Source: Microbacterium sp. Se63.02b (lineage in GTDB: Bacteria > Actinomycetota > Actinomycetes > Actinomycetales > Microbacteriaceae). From it: a stretch of 64,000 bases of DNA. Both the position numbers and the translations under genes were made by a program. Below the pieces are notes generated by a model. It worked only from the letters and a program-made list of their open reading frames with translations, did no database searches and was not told the origin of the DNA. The DNA is taken from NCBI RefSeq assembly GCF_014171575.1, contig NZ_CP050453.1:434001-498000 (forward strand), in the 5' to 3' direction. Below, piece after piece: positions 1-10,353 of this stretch (its first letter is position 1; each line of letters opens with the position of its first letter).

Positions 1-13
1 GGTGTGTGTCGCA

Positions 14-949
14 TCAGGACTCCTCGGTGCGGGGGCGGGTGATCAGACGGGTGCGCACGGCCAGGGCGGCACAGGCGATGACGGCGAGTCCACCAACGGC
101 GGTGGCCCAGGCGATCGGCTCGTGGAGCAGGATCGCGGCCCAGGCGATGCCCATCACCGGCTGCACGAGCTGGATCTGACTCACCTGCGCCATCGGCCCG
201 ATCGCGAGGCCGCGGTACCAGGCGAAGAAGCCGAGGAACATGCTCACGGCGGCGAGGTAGGCGAAGGCGAGCCACTGCACCGGCGTTGCGGATGGCGGCT
301 GCGTGATCGCCGACGTCACGGTCAGCGCGGCCATGAGAGGAGCGGCGACGATCAGCGCCCACGACACCGTCTGCCATGGCCCGAGCTCCCGGGCGAGAAG
401 GCCGCCCTCCGCGTAGCCGACCGCGGCGGCGAGCACGGCCCCGAACAGCAGCAGGTCGGCTCCGGTGAGCGCACCGATCCCGCCGTTCTGCAGTGCGGCG
501 AAGACGACAGTGGCGGCGGCGCCCAGGATCGCGAAGACCCAGAACGACCGAGCGGGGCGTTCGCCCGTGCGGAGGACTACGGCGACCGCGGTGGCGGCGG
601 GCAGCAGACCGATCACGACCGCACCGTGACTGGCCGGAGTCGTGGTCATCGCGAACGACGTGAGCAGCGGGAACCCGGCCACGACGCCGCCGGCGACGAT
701 CGCGAGTCGCGCCACCTGCCTCATCGTGGGGCGCGGCTGACGGGTGGCGGCAAGGGCGATGCCCGCGAGGAGCGCGGCGACGACGGCGCGACCCGATCCG
801 GTGAACAGGGGCGATAGTCCGCCGGTCGCGACACGCGTGAACGGGAGGGTGAAGGAGAAGGCGGTGACGCCGAGGAGTCCCCACCACAGTCCGGCGCGAG
901 TCGATAGCACTGGCTCGCGCGGAGCGATAACGCTACTCTCTATTTTCAT
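14..949 (-). CDS. EamA-family (DMT) membrane exporter
   Basis: Drug/metabolite transporter superfamily protein with two EamA halves (about residues 15-145 and 155-290), ten hydrophobic helices and the usual length of about 300 aa. The substrate cannot be told; relatives export amino acids and other small metabolites. It is divergent from the MocR regulator, which probably controls it. The two longest frames collide: its ATG (947-949) overlaps the regulator ATG (948-950). A GTG at 910 (residue 14) lies clear of the regulator start and may be the true start. Its TGA at 14-16 overlaps an ATG that reads off the window edge (TGATG), so another gene probably follows in the operon. Confidence 0.85.
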   Translation of the reverse strand: MKIESSVIAPREPVLSTRAGLWWGLLGVTAFSFTLPFTRVATGGLSPLFTGSGRAVVAALLAGIALAATRQPRPTMRQVARLAIVAGGVVAGFPLLTSFAMTTTPASHGAVVIGLLPAATAVAVVLRTGERPARSFWVFAILGAAATVVFAALQNGGIGALTGADLLLFGAVLAAAVGYAEGGLLARELGPWQTVSWALIVAAPLMAALTVTSAITQPPSATPVQWLAFAYLAAVSMFLGFFAWYRGLAIGPMAQVSQIQLVQPVMGIAWAAILLHEPIAWATAVGGLAVIACAALAVRTRLITRPRTEES

Positions 950-2351
950 GAGTCAGGATAGCAGTGACCGGATCGTCGCGGGAGTCCGTACCTGGATCGC
1001 GTCCGCGTCTGCGGGTGCCAGGGTGCCCTCGAACCGGGCGTTGATGGCCGAATACGGGGCGAGCCCGGTGACGGTGCAGAAGGCGATGCGGCAGCTCGTC
1101 CGGCTCGGGCTGGTCGAGTCGCGCCCCGGCGCTGGCACCTTCGTGCGGGCGACGCCCACCGTGCGCGCAGCCGACTACGGCTGGCAGACCGCCGCTCTCG
1201 GCGCAGCGCCGGCCGGACTCGCCGGGCTCTCGTCGACCCAGCGCACCGTCGCCCCAGACGCCATCGGACTGCACTCCGGATACCCGGCGGCAGACCTGCT
1301 GCCGGAGCGGCTCGTCCGGCAGGCGATCGTGCGGGCCGCGCGATCCGAGGCGGCGCTGACGCGCTCTCCGGCGGCCGGGAATCCCGACTTGCAGGCCTGG
1401 TTCGCCGGCGAGCTCGCCGCCTCGGCCCCGGCGGGGGCGACGCCGGCGTCGGGGCGCGACGCGTTGATCATCTCGGGCAGTCAGAGCGGGCTGAGCTCGA
1501 TCTTCCGTGCGGTCGTCGGCGTCGGACAGCCGCTGTTGATCGAGTCGCCGACCTACTGGGGTGCGCTGCTCGCGGCGGCACAGGCGGGGGTGGTGCTGGT
1601 GCCGGTCCCTTCCGGACCCCAGGGTCCCGACCCGGACGAGGTCGAGCGCGCGTTCGCGCTGACCGGCGCTCGGGCGTTCTACGCACAGCCGACCTTCGCC
1701 AATCCGACCGGCGCACAGTGGCCGACAGCCACCGGAGCCGCCGTCCTGGAGGCGGTCCGACGCCACGGCGCCTTCCTGATCGAAGACGACTGGGCGCACG
1801 ACCTCGGAATCGACGCCGAGCCACGACCGATCGCCGCATCCGACGACGACGGCCATGTCGTGTACCTGCGCTCGCTTACCAAGAGCGTCTCACCCGCACT
1901 GCGCGTGGCAGCGGTGATCGCCAGGGGACCCGCGCGGGATCGGATCCTCGCCGACCGTGCCGCCGAGTCGATGTACGTGAGCGGCCTGCTGCAGGCCGCC
2001 GCGCTCGACGTGGTCACGCAGCCCGCCTGGCGGACCCACCAGCGCGGGTTCCGTGAGCACCTGCGCGCGCGTCGCGATCTGCTGGTGTCGAGTCTGGCTG
2101 CCTCGGTGCCGCGCGCGAAGGTGGAGCACGTGCCCGTCGGTGGCCTCAACCTGTGGGTACGGCTGCCTGAGGGGACGGATGTCGCTCAGGTCGTACGCGA
2201 CTGCGAGGTGCGGGGCCTGATCATCGCGCCAGGGTCGGAGTGGTTCCCCGCCGAGCCCTCCGGTGCCTTCGTGCGCCTCAACTACGCCAACGCCGATCCG
2301 GCCCGATTCCCCGAGGCTGCGGGCATCCTGGGCGAGGTGCTGGCCACCTGA
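948..2351 (+). CDS. MocR-type (GntR/aminotransferase) PLP-dependent regulator
   Basis: 467-residue regulator with an N-terminal GntR winged helix (about residues 1-75) and a fold-type I aminotransferase-like domain (about 100-467). Lys312 in SLTKSVSPALR is the expected pyridoxal-phosphate lysine. MocR proteins usually sense an amine or vitamin B6 form and act on a divergent gene, here the EamA exporter. An in-frame extension upstream to 744 would run through the exporter, so I take the ATG at 948. A TACTCT hexamer at 934-939 lies 8 bases before it, which fits a leaderless transcript. The ligand is unknown. Confidence 0.88.
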   Translation: MSQDSSDRIVAGVRTWIASASAGARVPSNRALMAEYGASPVTVQKAMRQLVRLGLVESRPGAGTFVRATPTVRAADYGWQTAALGAAPAGLAGLSSTQRTVAPDAIGLHSGYPAADLLPERLVRQAIVRAARSEAALTRSPAAGNPDLQAWFAGELAASAPAGATPASGRDALIISGSQSGLSSIFRAVVGVGQPLLIESPTYWGALLAAAQAGVVLVPVPSGPQGPDPDEVERAFALTGARAFYAQPTFANPTGAQWPTATGAAVLEAVRRHGAFLIEDDWAHDLGIDAEPRPIAASDDDGHVVYLRSLTKSVSPALRVAAVIARGPARDRILADRAAESMYVSGLLQAAALDVVTQPAWRTHQRGFREHLRARRDLLVSSLAASVPRAKVEHVPVGGLNLWVRLPEGTDVAQVVRDCEVRGLIIAPGSEWFPAEPSGAFVRLNYANADPARFPEAAGILGEVLAT

Positions 2352-2385
2352 TTCCCGTTCGCTCGCGAAGGGAGCGGGTGACGGA

Positions 2386-4497
2386 CTACTCCTGCGGCGG
2401 GCCGGCCGGCCGATGAGCACGGCGACCGTTCACGACCACCGGGCGCCCTGCACGTTCCTGGCCGGGCAGGGGGCGGGAGCGGCGGCCGTAGATGAGCTCC
2501 GACGAGTCGAGCAGCCACGGCACGAGGGTGATCGACACCCCGTGCACGAGCATGAGCTGGTTGGCGAGGCGGCGGGCGCGGCGGTTGTGCAGGAACGACT
2601 CCCACCAGTGCCCCACGATGTATTGCGGCAGGTACACGGTCACGACCGAGGAGCCGTGCTTCTCGCGATACTGCTTGATGAACTGCGTGATCGGCTGGGC
2701 GAAGGATCGATACGGCGATTCCACGATCACGAGAGGGATCGGCACGAGATGGTCGGCCCATTCCTGCTGCAGCGCCGTCGCATCGTCGGAGGCCACGGCG
2801 ACGTGCACGGCCAGGGTCTTGCCGTGCTTCGCCGCGATCGCATAGTCGATCGCCTTGACCACCGGCTTCTGCAGGCGGTTGACGAGGACGATGGCGAGGT
2901 CGCCGGTCGCGCCGAACTTCGTGGTGTCGTCGATCGCGATCTCGTGCTCGACATCGCGGTAGTACCGCTTCACGCCCATCATCAGGAAGGCGAGAACCGG
3001 GATGGCGAAGAAGACGAGGTAGGCGCCGTGAGTGAACTTGGTGATCGTCACGATCACCAGGACGAGCACGGTCAGGGTCGCTCCCGCGGAGTTGATGAGG
3101 AGTCCCACCTTGGCCGAGCGTCGGTCCGATGCCGAAGCCCCGTCGATACCGGACCCCGCCGCGCCCTCCACGGGTCCGCGCAGCACGCGCCGCCAGTGCC
3201 GGACCATGCCGATCTGCCCGAGGGAGAACGAGACGAAGACGCCGATGATGTAGAGCTGGATCAGCGTCGTCAGCCTCGCCTGGAACACGACGAGCACCGC
3301 GATCGCGGCGATGCCGAGAAGGATCATGCCGTTCGAGAACACGAGGCGGTCGCCGCGGGTGTTCAGCGACTTGGGGGCGTAGCCGTCACGGGCGAGCACG
3401 GCGCCCAGCAGGGGGAAGCCGTTGAACGCGGTGTTCGCGGCGAGCAGCAGCACGCACGCGGTCGCCGCCTGCACGATGAAGAAGGCGATGCTCCCCCCGC
3501 CGAACGTCGCCGAGGCGATCTGCGCCATCAGGCTCGGTTGCGGATTGGTGCAGTCGAAGCCGATCAGGTCGCAGGGGTTCTCGGCATAGTGCACACCGGT
3601 GATCAACGCCAGTGCGGTCAGACCAGAGAACAGGCAGATCGCGATCGTCCCCATCAGCACCAGGGTCGACTGCGCGTTGCGCACCTTCGGGGCGCGGAAG
3701 GCGGGCACGCCGTTCGACACGGCTTCGACACCGGTGAGAGCGGAGCAGCCGCTCGAGAACGCCCGCAGGATCAGCAGGATCACGGCGGCCTGACTCAGGC
3801 TCTCGGCCTGCACCGAGAACTCGGCGCTCGAGGCCACGGGGGCGTCACCGAGGAAGGTCCGGATCAGGCCGGTCACGATCATGACCCCCACCGAGCCGAT
3901 GAACACGTACGTCGGGATCGCGAACACGAGCGAGGCTTCGCGCACGCCACGGAGGTTCACGATGATGATCAGGATCACGAAGCCGACCGCCAGCTCGACG
4001 CGGAACGGATCGAGCCCCGGCACCGCGGAGATGATGTTGTCGACGCCCGAGGCCACCGACACGGCCACGGTCAGCACGTAGTCGACGAGCAGCGCCGCGG
4101 CGACGACCACACCGGGGATCTCGCCGAGGTTCTTCGAGGCGACCTCGTAGTCTCCGCCGCCCGAGGGGTAGGCCTTGATGAGCTGCCGGTAGCTGAGGAC
4201 GACCACGAGCAGCAGCACCACCACCGCGACGGCGACGAGGGGCGTGAACGACAGGAACGTCAATCCGCCGATCAGGAGGATCATCACGAGCTCCTGCGGG
4301 GCGTATGCCACCGAGCTCAATGCGTCCGAGGCGAAGATCGGCAGAGCCATCCGCTTCGGCAGCAGTTGATCGTCGACCTGCTGACTCGTCAGCGGTTCCC
4401 CGATGAGGATGCGCTTCGCGCGTGGCGGCGCGTCCGCGCTCTCCCTGTTTTCGTCTGACACGTCCCGCGACACTACGCCCACATGCGCCATCCTCAC
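2386..4497 (-). CDS. KimA-like APC-superfamily permease (probable K+ importer)
   Basis: 703-residue membrane protein with about 12 helices (residues about 50-500) and a C-terminal soluble region of about 170 residues. The N-terminal run IGEPL followed by FASDALSSVAYAP (about 55-67) matches the signature of KimA/YdaO, the high-affinity potassium importer regulated by c-di-AMP in Bacillus. The protein is about 100 residues longer than Bacillus KimA. General annotations call this family amino acid permease, so potassium as substrate is an inference from the motif. It is convergent with the MocR gene and divergent from the VanZ gene. The ATG at 4497 is the longest start; an in-frame start a few codons later is possible. 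Confidence 0.75.
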   Translation of the reverse strand: MRMAHVGVVSRDVSDENRESADAPPRAKRILIGEPLTSQQVDDQLLPKRMALPIFASDALSSVAYAPQELVMILLIGGLTFLSFTPLVAVAVVVLLLVVVLSYRQLIKAYPSGGGDYEVASKNLGEIPGVVVAAALLVDYVLTVAVSVASGVDNIISAVPGLDPFRVELAVGFVILIIIVNLRGVREASLVFAIPTYVFIGSVGVMIVTGLIRTFLGDAPVASSAEFSVQAESLSQAAVILLILRAFSSGCSALTGVEAVSNGVPAFRAPKVRNAQSTLVLMGTIAICLFSGLTALALITGVHYAENPCDLIGFDCTNPQPSLMAQIASATFGGGSIAFFIVQAATACVLLLAANTAFNGFPLLGAVLARDGYAPKSLNTRGDRLVFSNGMILLGIAAIAVLVVFQARLTTLIQLYIIGVFVSFSLGQIGMVRHWRRVLRGPVEGAAGSGIDGASASDRRSAKVGLLINSAGATLTVLVLVIVTITKFTHGAYLVFFAIPVLAFLMMGVKRYYRDVEHEIAIDDTTKFGATGDLAIVLVNRLQKPVVKAIDYAIAAKHGKTLAVHVAVASDDATALQQEWADHLVPIPLVIVESPYRSFAQPITQFIKQYREKHGSSVVTVYLPQYIVGHWWESFLHNRRARRLANQLMLVHGVSITLVPWLLDSSELIYGRRSRPLPGQERAGRPVVVNGRRAHRPAGPPQE

Positions 4498-4594
4498 GTG
4501 ATCCTCACGGAATCCCTACGGGCGGCTCCCCTCTCCTCACGGAATCCTTACGGCCGTCATCCGGGGGTCAGGGCGACGCCTACACTGACACGTT

Positions 4595-5700
4595 GTGGGA
4601 GATCAGATGCTGCTCGGGTTCATCGCGATCGGGATCGGCATGGCCTTCGGCGTCGTGCTCTTCGTCCCCTTCGTGGCGATCAGCTATCGCCGACGGGGTG
4701 GCCTGGGGCTCGGCCGCACTCTGCTCTGGCTCTCCGCACTGATCTACTTCTGGGCCATCTGGACCTACACGCTCCTCCCCCTGCCCGACCCCGACGCGAT
4801 CCGCTGCGTCGGGGCGATCACCGATCCGATGTCCGTCGTCCGCGACGTGCAGACCGCGCTCGCCGCACCGGGGAACCCGCTGCGACACCCGGCGCTTCTG
4901 CAGCTCGCATTCAATGTGCTGCTGTTCGTTCCGCTCGGGGTGTTCGTGCGTGTGCTCGCCGGGCGCGGCATCGCGGTCGCGCTCGCCGCGGGCTTCGGTC
5001 TGTCGCTCCTGGTCGAGACGACGCAGCTGACGGGTGTCTGGGGCCTCTACCCCTGCGCGTACCGCTTCTTCGACGTCGGCGACCTCATGACCAACACGCT
5101 CGGCGCGGTCGTCGGATGCACGCTGGCGCTCGTCGTCCCTCGGTCGCTGCGCGGCAGTGAGGCGCGCGCAGACGCCGACCGGGCACGCCCCGTGACCCGC
5201 GGTCGCCGCGCACTCGCGATGCTGTGCGACGGTCTCGCCTACTTCTTCGTGGGGGCGGGGGTCAGCGTCGCGGTGCAGTTCTGGTTGCAGTTCGTCGTGG
5301 GCGACCGGGCGGCGGTCCTCGACGGCGGTGTCGCGAACGCCGCGGGCACGATCACCGCGTCGGCGTTGTGGTTGGTGCTGATCCTCGCCGGCGGCCGCTC
5401 CGTCGGCGATCTCGCCGTGCAGCTGCGTTACACGGGTTCCAGGATGCCCGCCCCGTCGCGCGATTCCTGCGCTGGGTGGGTGGCATCGGCGGACTCGGCG
5501 CGCTTCCGCTGCTCGGCGGATTGTTCGATCCCGCGTCCTCTGTGCTGATCTTCGTCGCCGTCGTGCTGCTCTTCACCACGCGGCTCGGACGAGGGCTGCC
5601 CGGACTCCTGTCCGGCCAGCAGCTCTCCGATGCCAGGGCGGGCGGGGTGGTCCGAGTATCCGGCGCGGAAGGTCCCGCGGCCGCTTCGCATGATGCGTGA
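4595..5700 (+). CDS. VanZ-like membrane protein with C-terminal RDD-like region (frameshifted)
   Basis: Residues 1-190 are a VanZ-like domain with five hydrophobic helices; relatives include the teicoplanin-resistance accessory protein VanZ, of unknown biochemistry. After a basic linker a second membrane part begins (about 205) that resembles an RDD domain. The frame breaks near 5440 (GGTTCCAGG): read straight, the protein ends at 5548 in non-membrane sequence, while one added C continues into another hydrophobic segment ending at 5700. I take the full span as real. The start is GTG 4595: TACACT at 4581-4586 is 8 bases upstream, a leaderless arrangement. Confidence 0.72.
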
Positions 5701-5729
5701 CGGGTGGGGAGGCCGACGGCGCCCTGCGG

Positions 5730-6092
5730 TCAACCCTCCGCGTGGGCTCGCGGCATGTACCACTCCGTGAACTCCGTGGCGCGCCCGTCGGGTGCGAGCC
5801 GGATGATCCAGAGGTTGAGGTAGTCGCGCTCCGCCGGGTATTCGGTCCGGCCCCGGACGACCACGAATCCACCGACCTCGTGGAGGACCTCCCATTCGAA
5901 AGTCCACGTGCCCGGTTCGTCGCTATCCTCCAGCCAGCCGGCCACGATCGCGTCGCGTCCGACCCGCGGTTCCGAGTCGGGGCTCGTGAGGTATCGGGCG
6001 TCGTGCGTGAAGAGCGTCCCGATCCGCTCGGGATCGTTCGATCGCCACGCGTCGATGTAAGCCCTCGTCCAGTCCTCGCCTGCTGTCGTCAT
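5730..6092 (-). CDS. SnoaL-like / NTF2-fold protein
   Basis: 120-residue single-domain protein of the SnoaL-like NTF2 superfamily: helix-rich start (YIDAWRSNDPERIGTLF), then the typical strand containing the DARYLTSP and GRDAIVAGW elements, then a beta sheet. Such proteins are small enzymes or ligand binders and the fold does not give the reaction. The frame is open 29 codons further upstream, but the ATG at 6092 begins the conserved domain directly and leaves room for the promoter of the divergent alarmone synthetase gene. It stands alone, convergent with the VanZ gene. Confidence 0.75.
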   Translation of the reverse strand: MTTAGEDWTRAYIDAWRSNDPERIGTLFTHDARYLTSPDSEPRVGRDAIVAGWLEDSDEPGTWTFEWEVLHEVGGFVVVRGRTEYPAERDYLNLWIIRLAPDGRATEFTEWYMPRAHAEG

Positions 6093-6199
6093 GTGCTCCG
6101 TTCTAAGCCGCTGCGGACGCCGCGTCAACCCGTTCGGGAATCGTAGGGACATCGGGGATCCACAGCGGTTTCCGATCACGAACGCGTAACGTCGAGGGC

Positions 6200-6933
6200 A
6201 TGACGACCGTTCACGTCACCGAGGACACGATCAACCAGGCCCGCGAGCTGCGCGACGAGCTGCAGCGGTTCCTGCGCGAGTACGAGTTCGGGATGCGCGA
6301 GGTCGAGACGAAGATCTCGATCCTCCGTGACGAGTTCACGCACGATCACGCGTACAACCCGATCGAGCACGTGAAGAGCCGGCTGAAGTCGCCGGACAGC
6401 ATCGTCGAGAAGCTCGCCCGCAAAGGCATCGACGAACCCGACTTCGACCGCATCCGTGCCGACATCACCGACATCGCCGGCGTCCGTGTGACGTGCAGCT
6501 TCGTTGCCGACGTCTACCGGCTGTTCGACCTGCTCACGGCGCAGGACGACATCACGGTGCGCACGGTCAAGGACTACATCGCGCACCCGAAGCCGAATGG
6601 CTACAAGAGTCTTCACGCGATCATCGAGGTGCCCGTTTTCCTCTCCACCGGCGCGCTGTCGGTGCCGGTCGAGGTGCAGTTCCGCACGATCGCGATGGAC
6701 TTCTGGGCCAGCCTCGAGCACAAGATCTACTACAAGTTCTCGAACCAGGTCCCCTCGCACCTCGTCGACAGTCTGTCGGATGCCGCAGACGCCGCCGCCG
6801 AGCTCGACAGCCGCATGGAGCGGCTGCACCGCGAAGCCCACGGCGTGCCGCAGCGCCAGCTCGCCCCGCCGCCCCCGCCCGCCCCCCGCACGTCGCCCGC
6901 GGCCCCGAAAACCCTCGAGTCGTCGGCGTCTGA
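6200..6933 (+). CDS. Small alarmone synthetase (RelA/SpoT synthetase domain, RelQ/YjbM type)
   Basis: Cytosolic (p)ppGpp synthetase without hydrolase or ACT domains. The RelA_SpoT domain spans about residues 45-180: the basic ATP-site segment around VKSRLKSPDSI (59-68), ITDIAGVRV (89-97), PNGYKSLH (132-139) and VEVQFRT (157-163) are all present. The frame as read runs on to 7387, but that part lies antisense to a GH31 gene and is low-complexity. A one-base loss in the C-rich run at 6866-6892 explains it; after correction the protein ends at 6933, ten bases before the convergent gene, at about 244 aa, a normal length. TAACGT at 6187-6192 suggests a leaderless transcript. Confidence 0.85.
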
Positions 6934-6942
6934 TCGGAGCCC

Positions 6943-9184
6943 TCAGTCCCCGAACACCGAGGCGAGTGCGGGCCAGGACTCGGCACGGGCGAACACCGGG
7001 ACGCGGTCGCGCGTCGTCGCAGCGGTCACCACCGCTCCACCGCGCGCAGCGCTCCCGGTCCACACATCGACCCAGTCTCCGGGCGGCAGGTACACGGTCG
7101 ACGCGGAGACCCCTGGCTCGAGCACCGGGGCCACGAGCAGGTCATCGCCCAGCATCCACTGGATCGGATGCGCCCACACCTCCTCGTCGCCCGGGTGGTC
7201 GAAGTACAGAGGTCGCATCAGCGGACGGCTCGTGCGGATCGACTCCCGGGCCTGCGCGGCGAGATACGGCACCAGACGCTCGCGCAGGTGCACGAGCTCC
7301 CGCACCTCGGCGATCACGGCGTCGTCCCCGTGCGCTCGGCGATGTTCCACGGCGTGCGGTCGCGCGAGGGCAGCCGGTGGTGGTTGAACTCCGAGTGATA
7401 CTGCATGATCGGCACGAACACGCTCGCGGCCATCGCCCGTACGTAGAGCTCGGGGTCCGGATGTCGCCCGAGAACCCGGCGATGTCCCATCCCCAGTAGA
7501 GGACGCCGCTGGCTGCGGCCGAGAGCCCGGCGAGCATCGACCACCGGAAGGCCTCCCACGTGGAGTTCTCGTCGCCCGCCCAGAACGCACCGTGCGCCTG
7601 CGAGCCCGTGAAGCCCGCACGGCTGAACGTCACCGGCGCCTTGCCCGCCGACGCGAGCAGTCGTCCGTATGCCGCGGCGTAGGCCACGGGGAACAGGTTG
7701 TTCGACACGTCGCCGTGGCTGCCGTCGAGATAGCGCAGGTCCGCGCCCCACGCGTGCTCGCCCCCGTCGGTCTTGAACCCGTCGATGCCGACCTCCTCCA
7801 CGAGGTAGCGGCGCTTCTCGGTCCACCACCGTGCAGCGCGCTCGTCGGTCAGATCGGGCATGAGTCCCAGCGGGAACCACCAGCCGCGGTTGCGGTAGGG
7901 CCGAAGCGACCCGTCGGGGCGACCTCCTGATCAGCACGCCCTCACGGATCGCGGCATCCGCGTCGGCGCGCGCCTGCCCCTGCGGATGCGGGCGCATCTT
8001 CATGAGCGGGATCTGCCACAGGTGCACCCGTACATCGCTCTCGTGCAGCGCGTCGACCATGCCCTTGGGGTCGGGCCATGCGCCTTCGGAGGGGAAGTCG
8101 AAGTCGTCCAACCGCAACGGACCGCCGTCGGCGCGCACCTCGTACCGGGCGTCACGGAACGCCGTGAAGGTGCTCTCGTCGCTCCAGGCTTCGATCACCA
8201 CGGAGCCGACGGGGATGTCGTGCTCGCGGTGCAGCGCCATCTGCCGCTCGACCTCGGCCTGCGTGTTCCACTCGTTGCCGCTGGCCCACAGTCGGAACAC
8301 CCAGTCGGGCAGCTCGGTCGGACGCCCGACCTCGGCGAGGAAGGCGTCGAGCACCTCCGTTGGTGCGCCGGTGTAGAGGGCGAGCTCGATCGCGGCGGCC
8401 TCGGCGACAGCATCCGTCTCGGCCTCGACGACCAGACGTGACGCATCGGAGGCGCCGATGTCGAACCACACGCGCCGGGAGGTGCGCACATGGAAGCCCC
8501 ACCCCGCGCCTCCGACGACGTGCGCGAAGGGCATGGGCAGGTACGTGCGCCGGTGAGCGCCCTGGCTCTTGTACTGCTCGAACACCATGGAATCGAGCCG
8601 CTGCCCGCGGTGATCGAGGGCGTCGAAGCGCTCCCCGAATCCGGTCACATGCTCCCCGGTGGTCAGCGGCAGCGCGAAGCGCACCCGAAGGACGCGCTCG
8701 CCGTCGTCGAGCACCTCGACCTCGCTCGGGCGCGCAGGCACGGATGATGCGGCGTCCACACGCACGGTGTCGGCGGCTCCCGGACGCCAGGCAGCGACCC
8801 GGCACGAGAACCAGCGGGTGCTCTCGGCGGCACCGTCCCGGCGCTGCGCGGTGAAACGGTAGCGCAGCTCCGCGCCGGAGGGGACGCTCGGCAAGGTCAG
8901 CTCCACCCGCCGGCGGCCCTGTTCTGGCGGGCCTGCGCCGAGGCGAGGTGTCCACCGTCGACTGCCTGTCCGCGGGACGAACGGGCGACGGGGAGAGGGC
9001 ATGCCCTTCCAGGCGAGATGCCGGCCGCGTCCCGCCATTCCAGTTCGACGTCGACGGCATCCGCATCGGCAGAGGTGCGCACGCCGAGCCGCAGCGGTTC
9101 GCCGGCGACGGGATGCACGGGCGAGCGCTGCTCGGTGTCGTCGGAGTACGGGTGGCCCGAACCGGCCGGACGATGGCGGATCAT
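6943..9184 (-). CDS. GH31 alpha-glucosidase / alpha-xylosidase (four frameshifts)
   Basis: Glycoside hydrolase family 31 enzyme of about 747 aa, probably cytoplasmic since no signal peptide is seen. The catalytic nucleophile is the Asp of GFKTDGGE (codon 7766-7768) and the acid/base is the Asp of WAGDENSTW. The N-terminal beta-sandwich and the post-catalytic sheet are present. The frame changes between about 8900 and 9030, and near 7920, 7460 and 7325; each segment is clearly GH31, so this reads as sequencing error, although four hits make decay harder to exclude here. The ATG at 9184 overlaps the GH15 stop (ATGA), so the two are translationally coupled. It is the last gene of the alpha-glucoside operon. 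Confidence 0.82.
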
Positions 9185-10281
9185 TCGACGACCTCCCCGA
9201 GCTCGACCGCGAGTCGCAGCAGCATCGCATGGCTCCACAGCAGCGGGGTAGCCACGGTGCCCCACCGGTCGATCCACTCCTGACGGAACGACGGGTCGAG
9301 CAGGTGATCGTCGACCTGCTCCGGCAGCATCAGGTCGACGGTGGCGGTGTTCGCTGCCCATTCGAGTGCCCGGCGGGCGCTGTCGCGGTCGCCGACGGCC
9401 GCCTGCGCGAGTCCGAGGAAGCAGGTCAGCAGCGGCCATTGACCACCCCCGAAGAAGGTGTCGGCGCGGAAGCGGTGCACGCCGCCGTCGACCGAGAGGT
9501 CGCGGCGAACGGCCGTGATCGTGCCCGCGGCCAACGGGTCGGCCGCGGGGATGACTCCGAGCGGCGAGATCAGAGCACTGAGGCTGCCGTCGACCGCGTC
9601 GTCGCCGATCCACTTCACCAGGTGTCCGTCTGCCGTGCCGTCGCCGTGCAGCAGATCGTCGATCGCGGACCGGGCGTCGAGCGCGGCTTCGAGGCGAGGT
9701 CCCTCGATCAGGCCCGACGATGCGGCGGCCGAGAGCCCGGCCGCGATGCAGCCCAGCGTCGAGATGTGCACCTGTTCGGAGTGCTCCTCCCACCAGTCGA
9801 AGCAGGGTCGCTGCCACGAGCTGACGAGGTAGTCGACCGTGAGCTCCGCCGCCCTGCGCCAGCGCTGCACGTCGAGTCCGTGCCGTTCGGCGTGCGCGAC
9901 CGCGGCCCACAGCCACGTGCCGTAGCCGTCGAGCTGGAAGTCCCACCAGTCGTCGTGGCCGAGGTCGCCCGCGAAGGTGAAGCGTGCGGGGAGCATCCGA
10001 TCGTCCGGCACCGGCTGCCCCGCCCGCGCGGCGGCGACGATCTCCTCGATCGAGCCGGCATGCCGCAGCAGCACGTCGGAGCACCAGTCGAAGAATCGGG
10101 TCGCGGAGTCCACGGCGCCGGCGGCCGAGACGCCGTCGGCGATGAACGACCCGTCACGGAACCAGCAGTATCCGCGGTAGGCGGAGAAGTCGGGGCTGGC
10201 GGGGTAGGCGCCGTTCGGCTCCTGCAGGGAGGTGATCACGGATCGCGAGTGCGCGAGGAGCGCACCGAGGTCGGTGTGCAC
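9181..10281 (-). CDS. GH15-family glucoamylase-like protein
   Basis: 366-residue (alpha/alpha)6-barrel protein of glycoside hydrolase family 15, which includes glucoamylases, glucodextranases and trehalases. Typical elements are WFRDGS (40-45), DFQLDGYG (114-121) and the acidic cluster WWEEHSEQVH (163-172), where the general acid is expected. It has no signal peptide, so it should act on imported oligosaccharides. It is shorter than most GH15 enzymes because the N-terminal beta domain is missing. The start is GTG 10281. It follows the binding-protein gene after a strong hairpin and is coupled to the GH31 gene. Confidence 0.8.
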   Translation of the reverse strand: MHTDLGALLAHSRSVITSLQEPNGAYPASPDFSAYRGYCWFRDGSFIADGVSAAGAVDSATRFFDWCSDVLLRHAGSIEEIVAAARAGQPVPDDRMLPARFTFAGDLGHDDWWDFQLDGYGTWLWAAVAHAERHGLDVQRWRRAAELTVDYLVSSWQRPCFDWWEEHSEQVHISTLGCIAAGLSAAASSGLIEGPRLEAALDARSAIDDLLHGDGTADGHLVKWIGDDAVDGSLSALISPLGVIPAADPLAAGTITAVRRDLSVDGGVHRFRADTFFGGGQWPLLTCFLGLAQAAVGDRDSARRALEWAANTATVDLMLPEQVDDHLLDPSFRQEWIDRWGTVATPLLWSHAMLLRLAVELGEVVE

Positions 10282-10315
10282 GGGGACGTCATCGTGGGGA
10301 CTCCTGGGGTCGGAG

Positions 10316-10339
10316 GGGGCGGGCCGGTCGGCCCGCCCC
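10316..10339 (-). other. Intercistronic hairpin after the sugar-binding-protein gene
   Basis: A perfect 10-bp stem (arms 10316-10325 and 10330-10339) with a four-base loop, starting 14 nt after the binding-protein stop. No T tract follows. It more likely protects the 3' end of the binding-protein message or attenuates the two hydrolase genes than ends transcription fully. Confidence 0.65.
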
Positions 10340-10353
10340 GGGGTGGGGTGGCG

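Noticed and set aside
2263..4458. 731-residue reading frame on the plus strand
   Set aside because: It is the shadow of the KimA-like permease: repeated charged, His- and Arg-rich text with no domain, no start site and full overlap with a clear gene.
6934..7387. C-terminal extension of the small alarmone synthetase to 395 residues
   Set aside because: It is low-complexity, lies antisense to a real GH31 coding segment, and disappears when one C is restored in the C-rich run; the corrected end fits the usual family length.
6943..9184. Pseudogene call for the GH31 gene and the other split genes
   Set aside because: All segments keep catalytic motifs and neighbours keep exact start-stop overlaps; breaks fall at G or C runs and are one-base in size, which points to sequence error.
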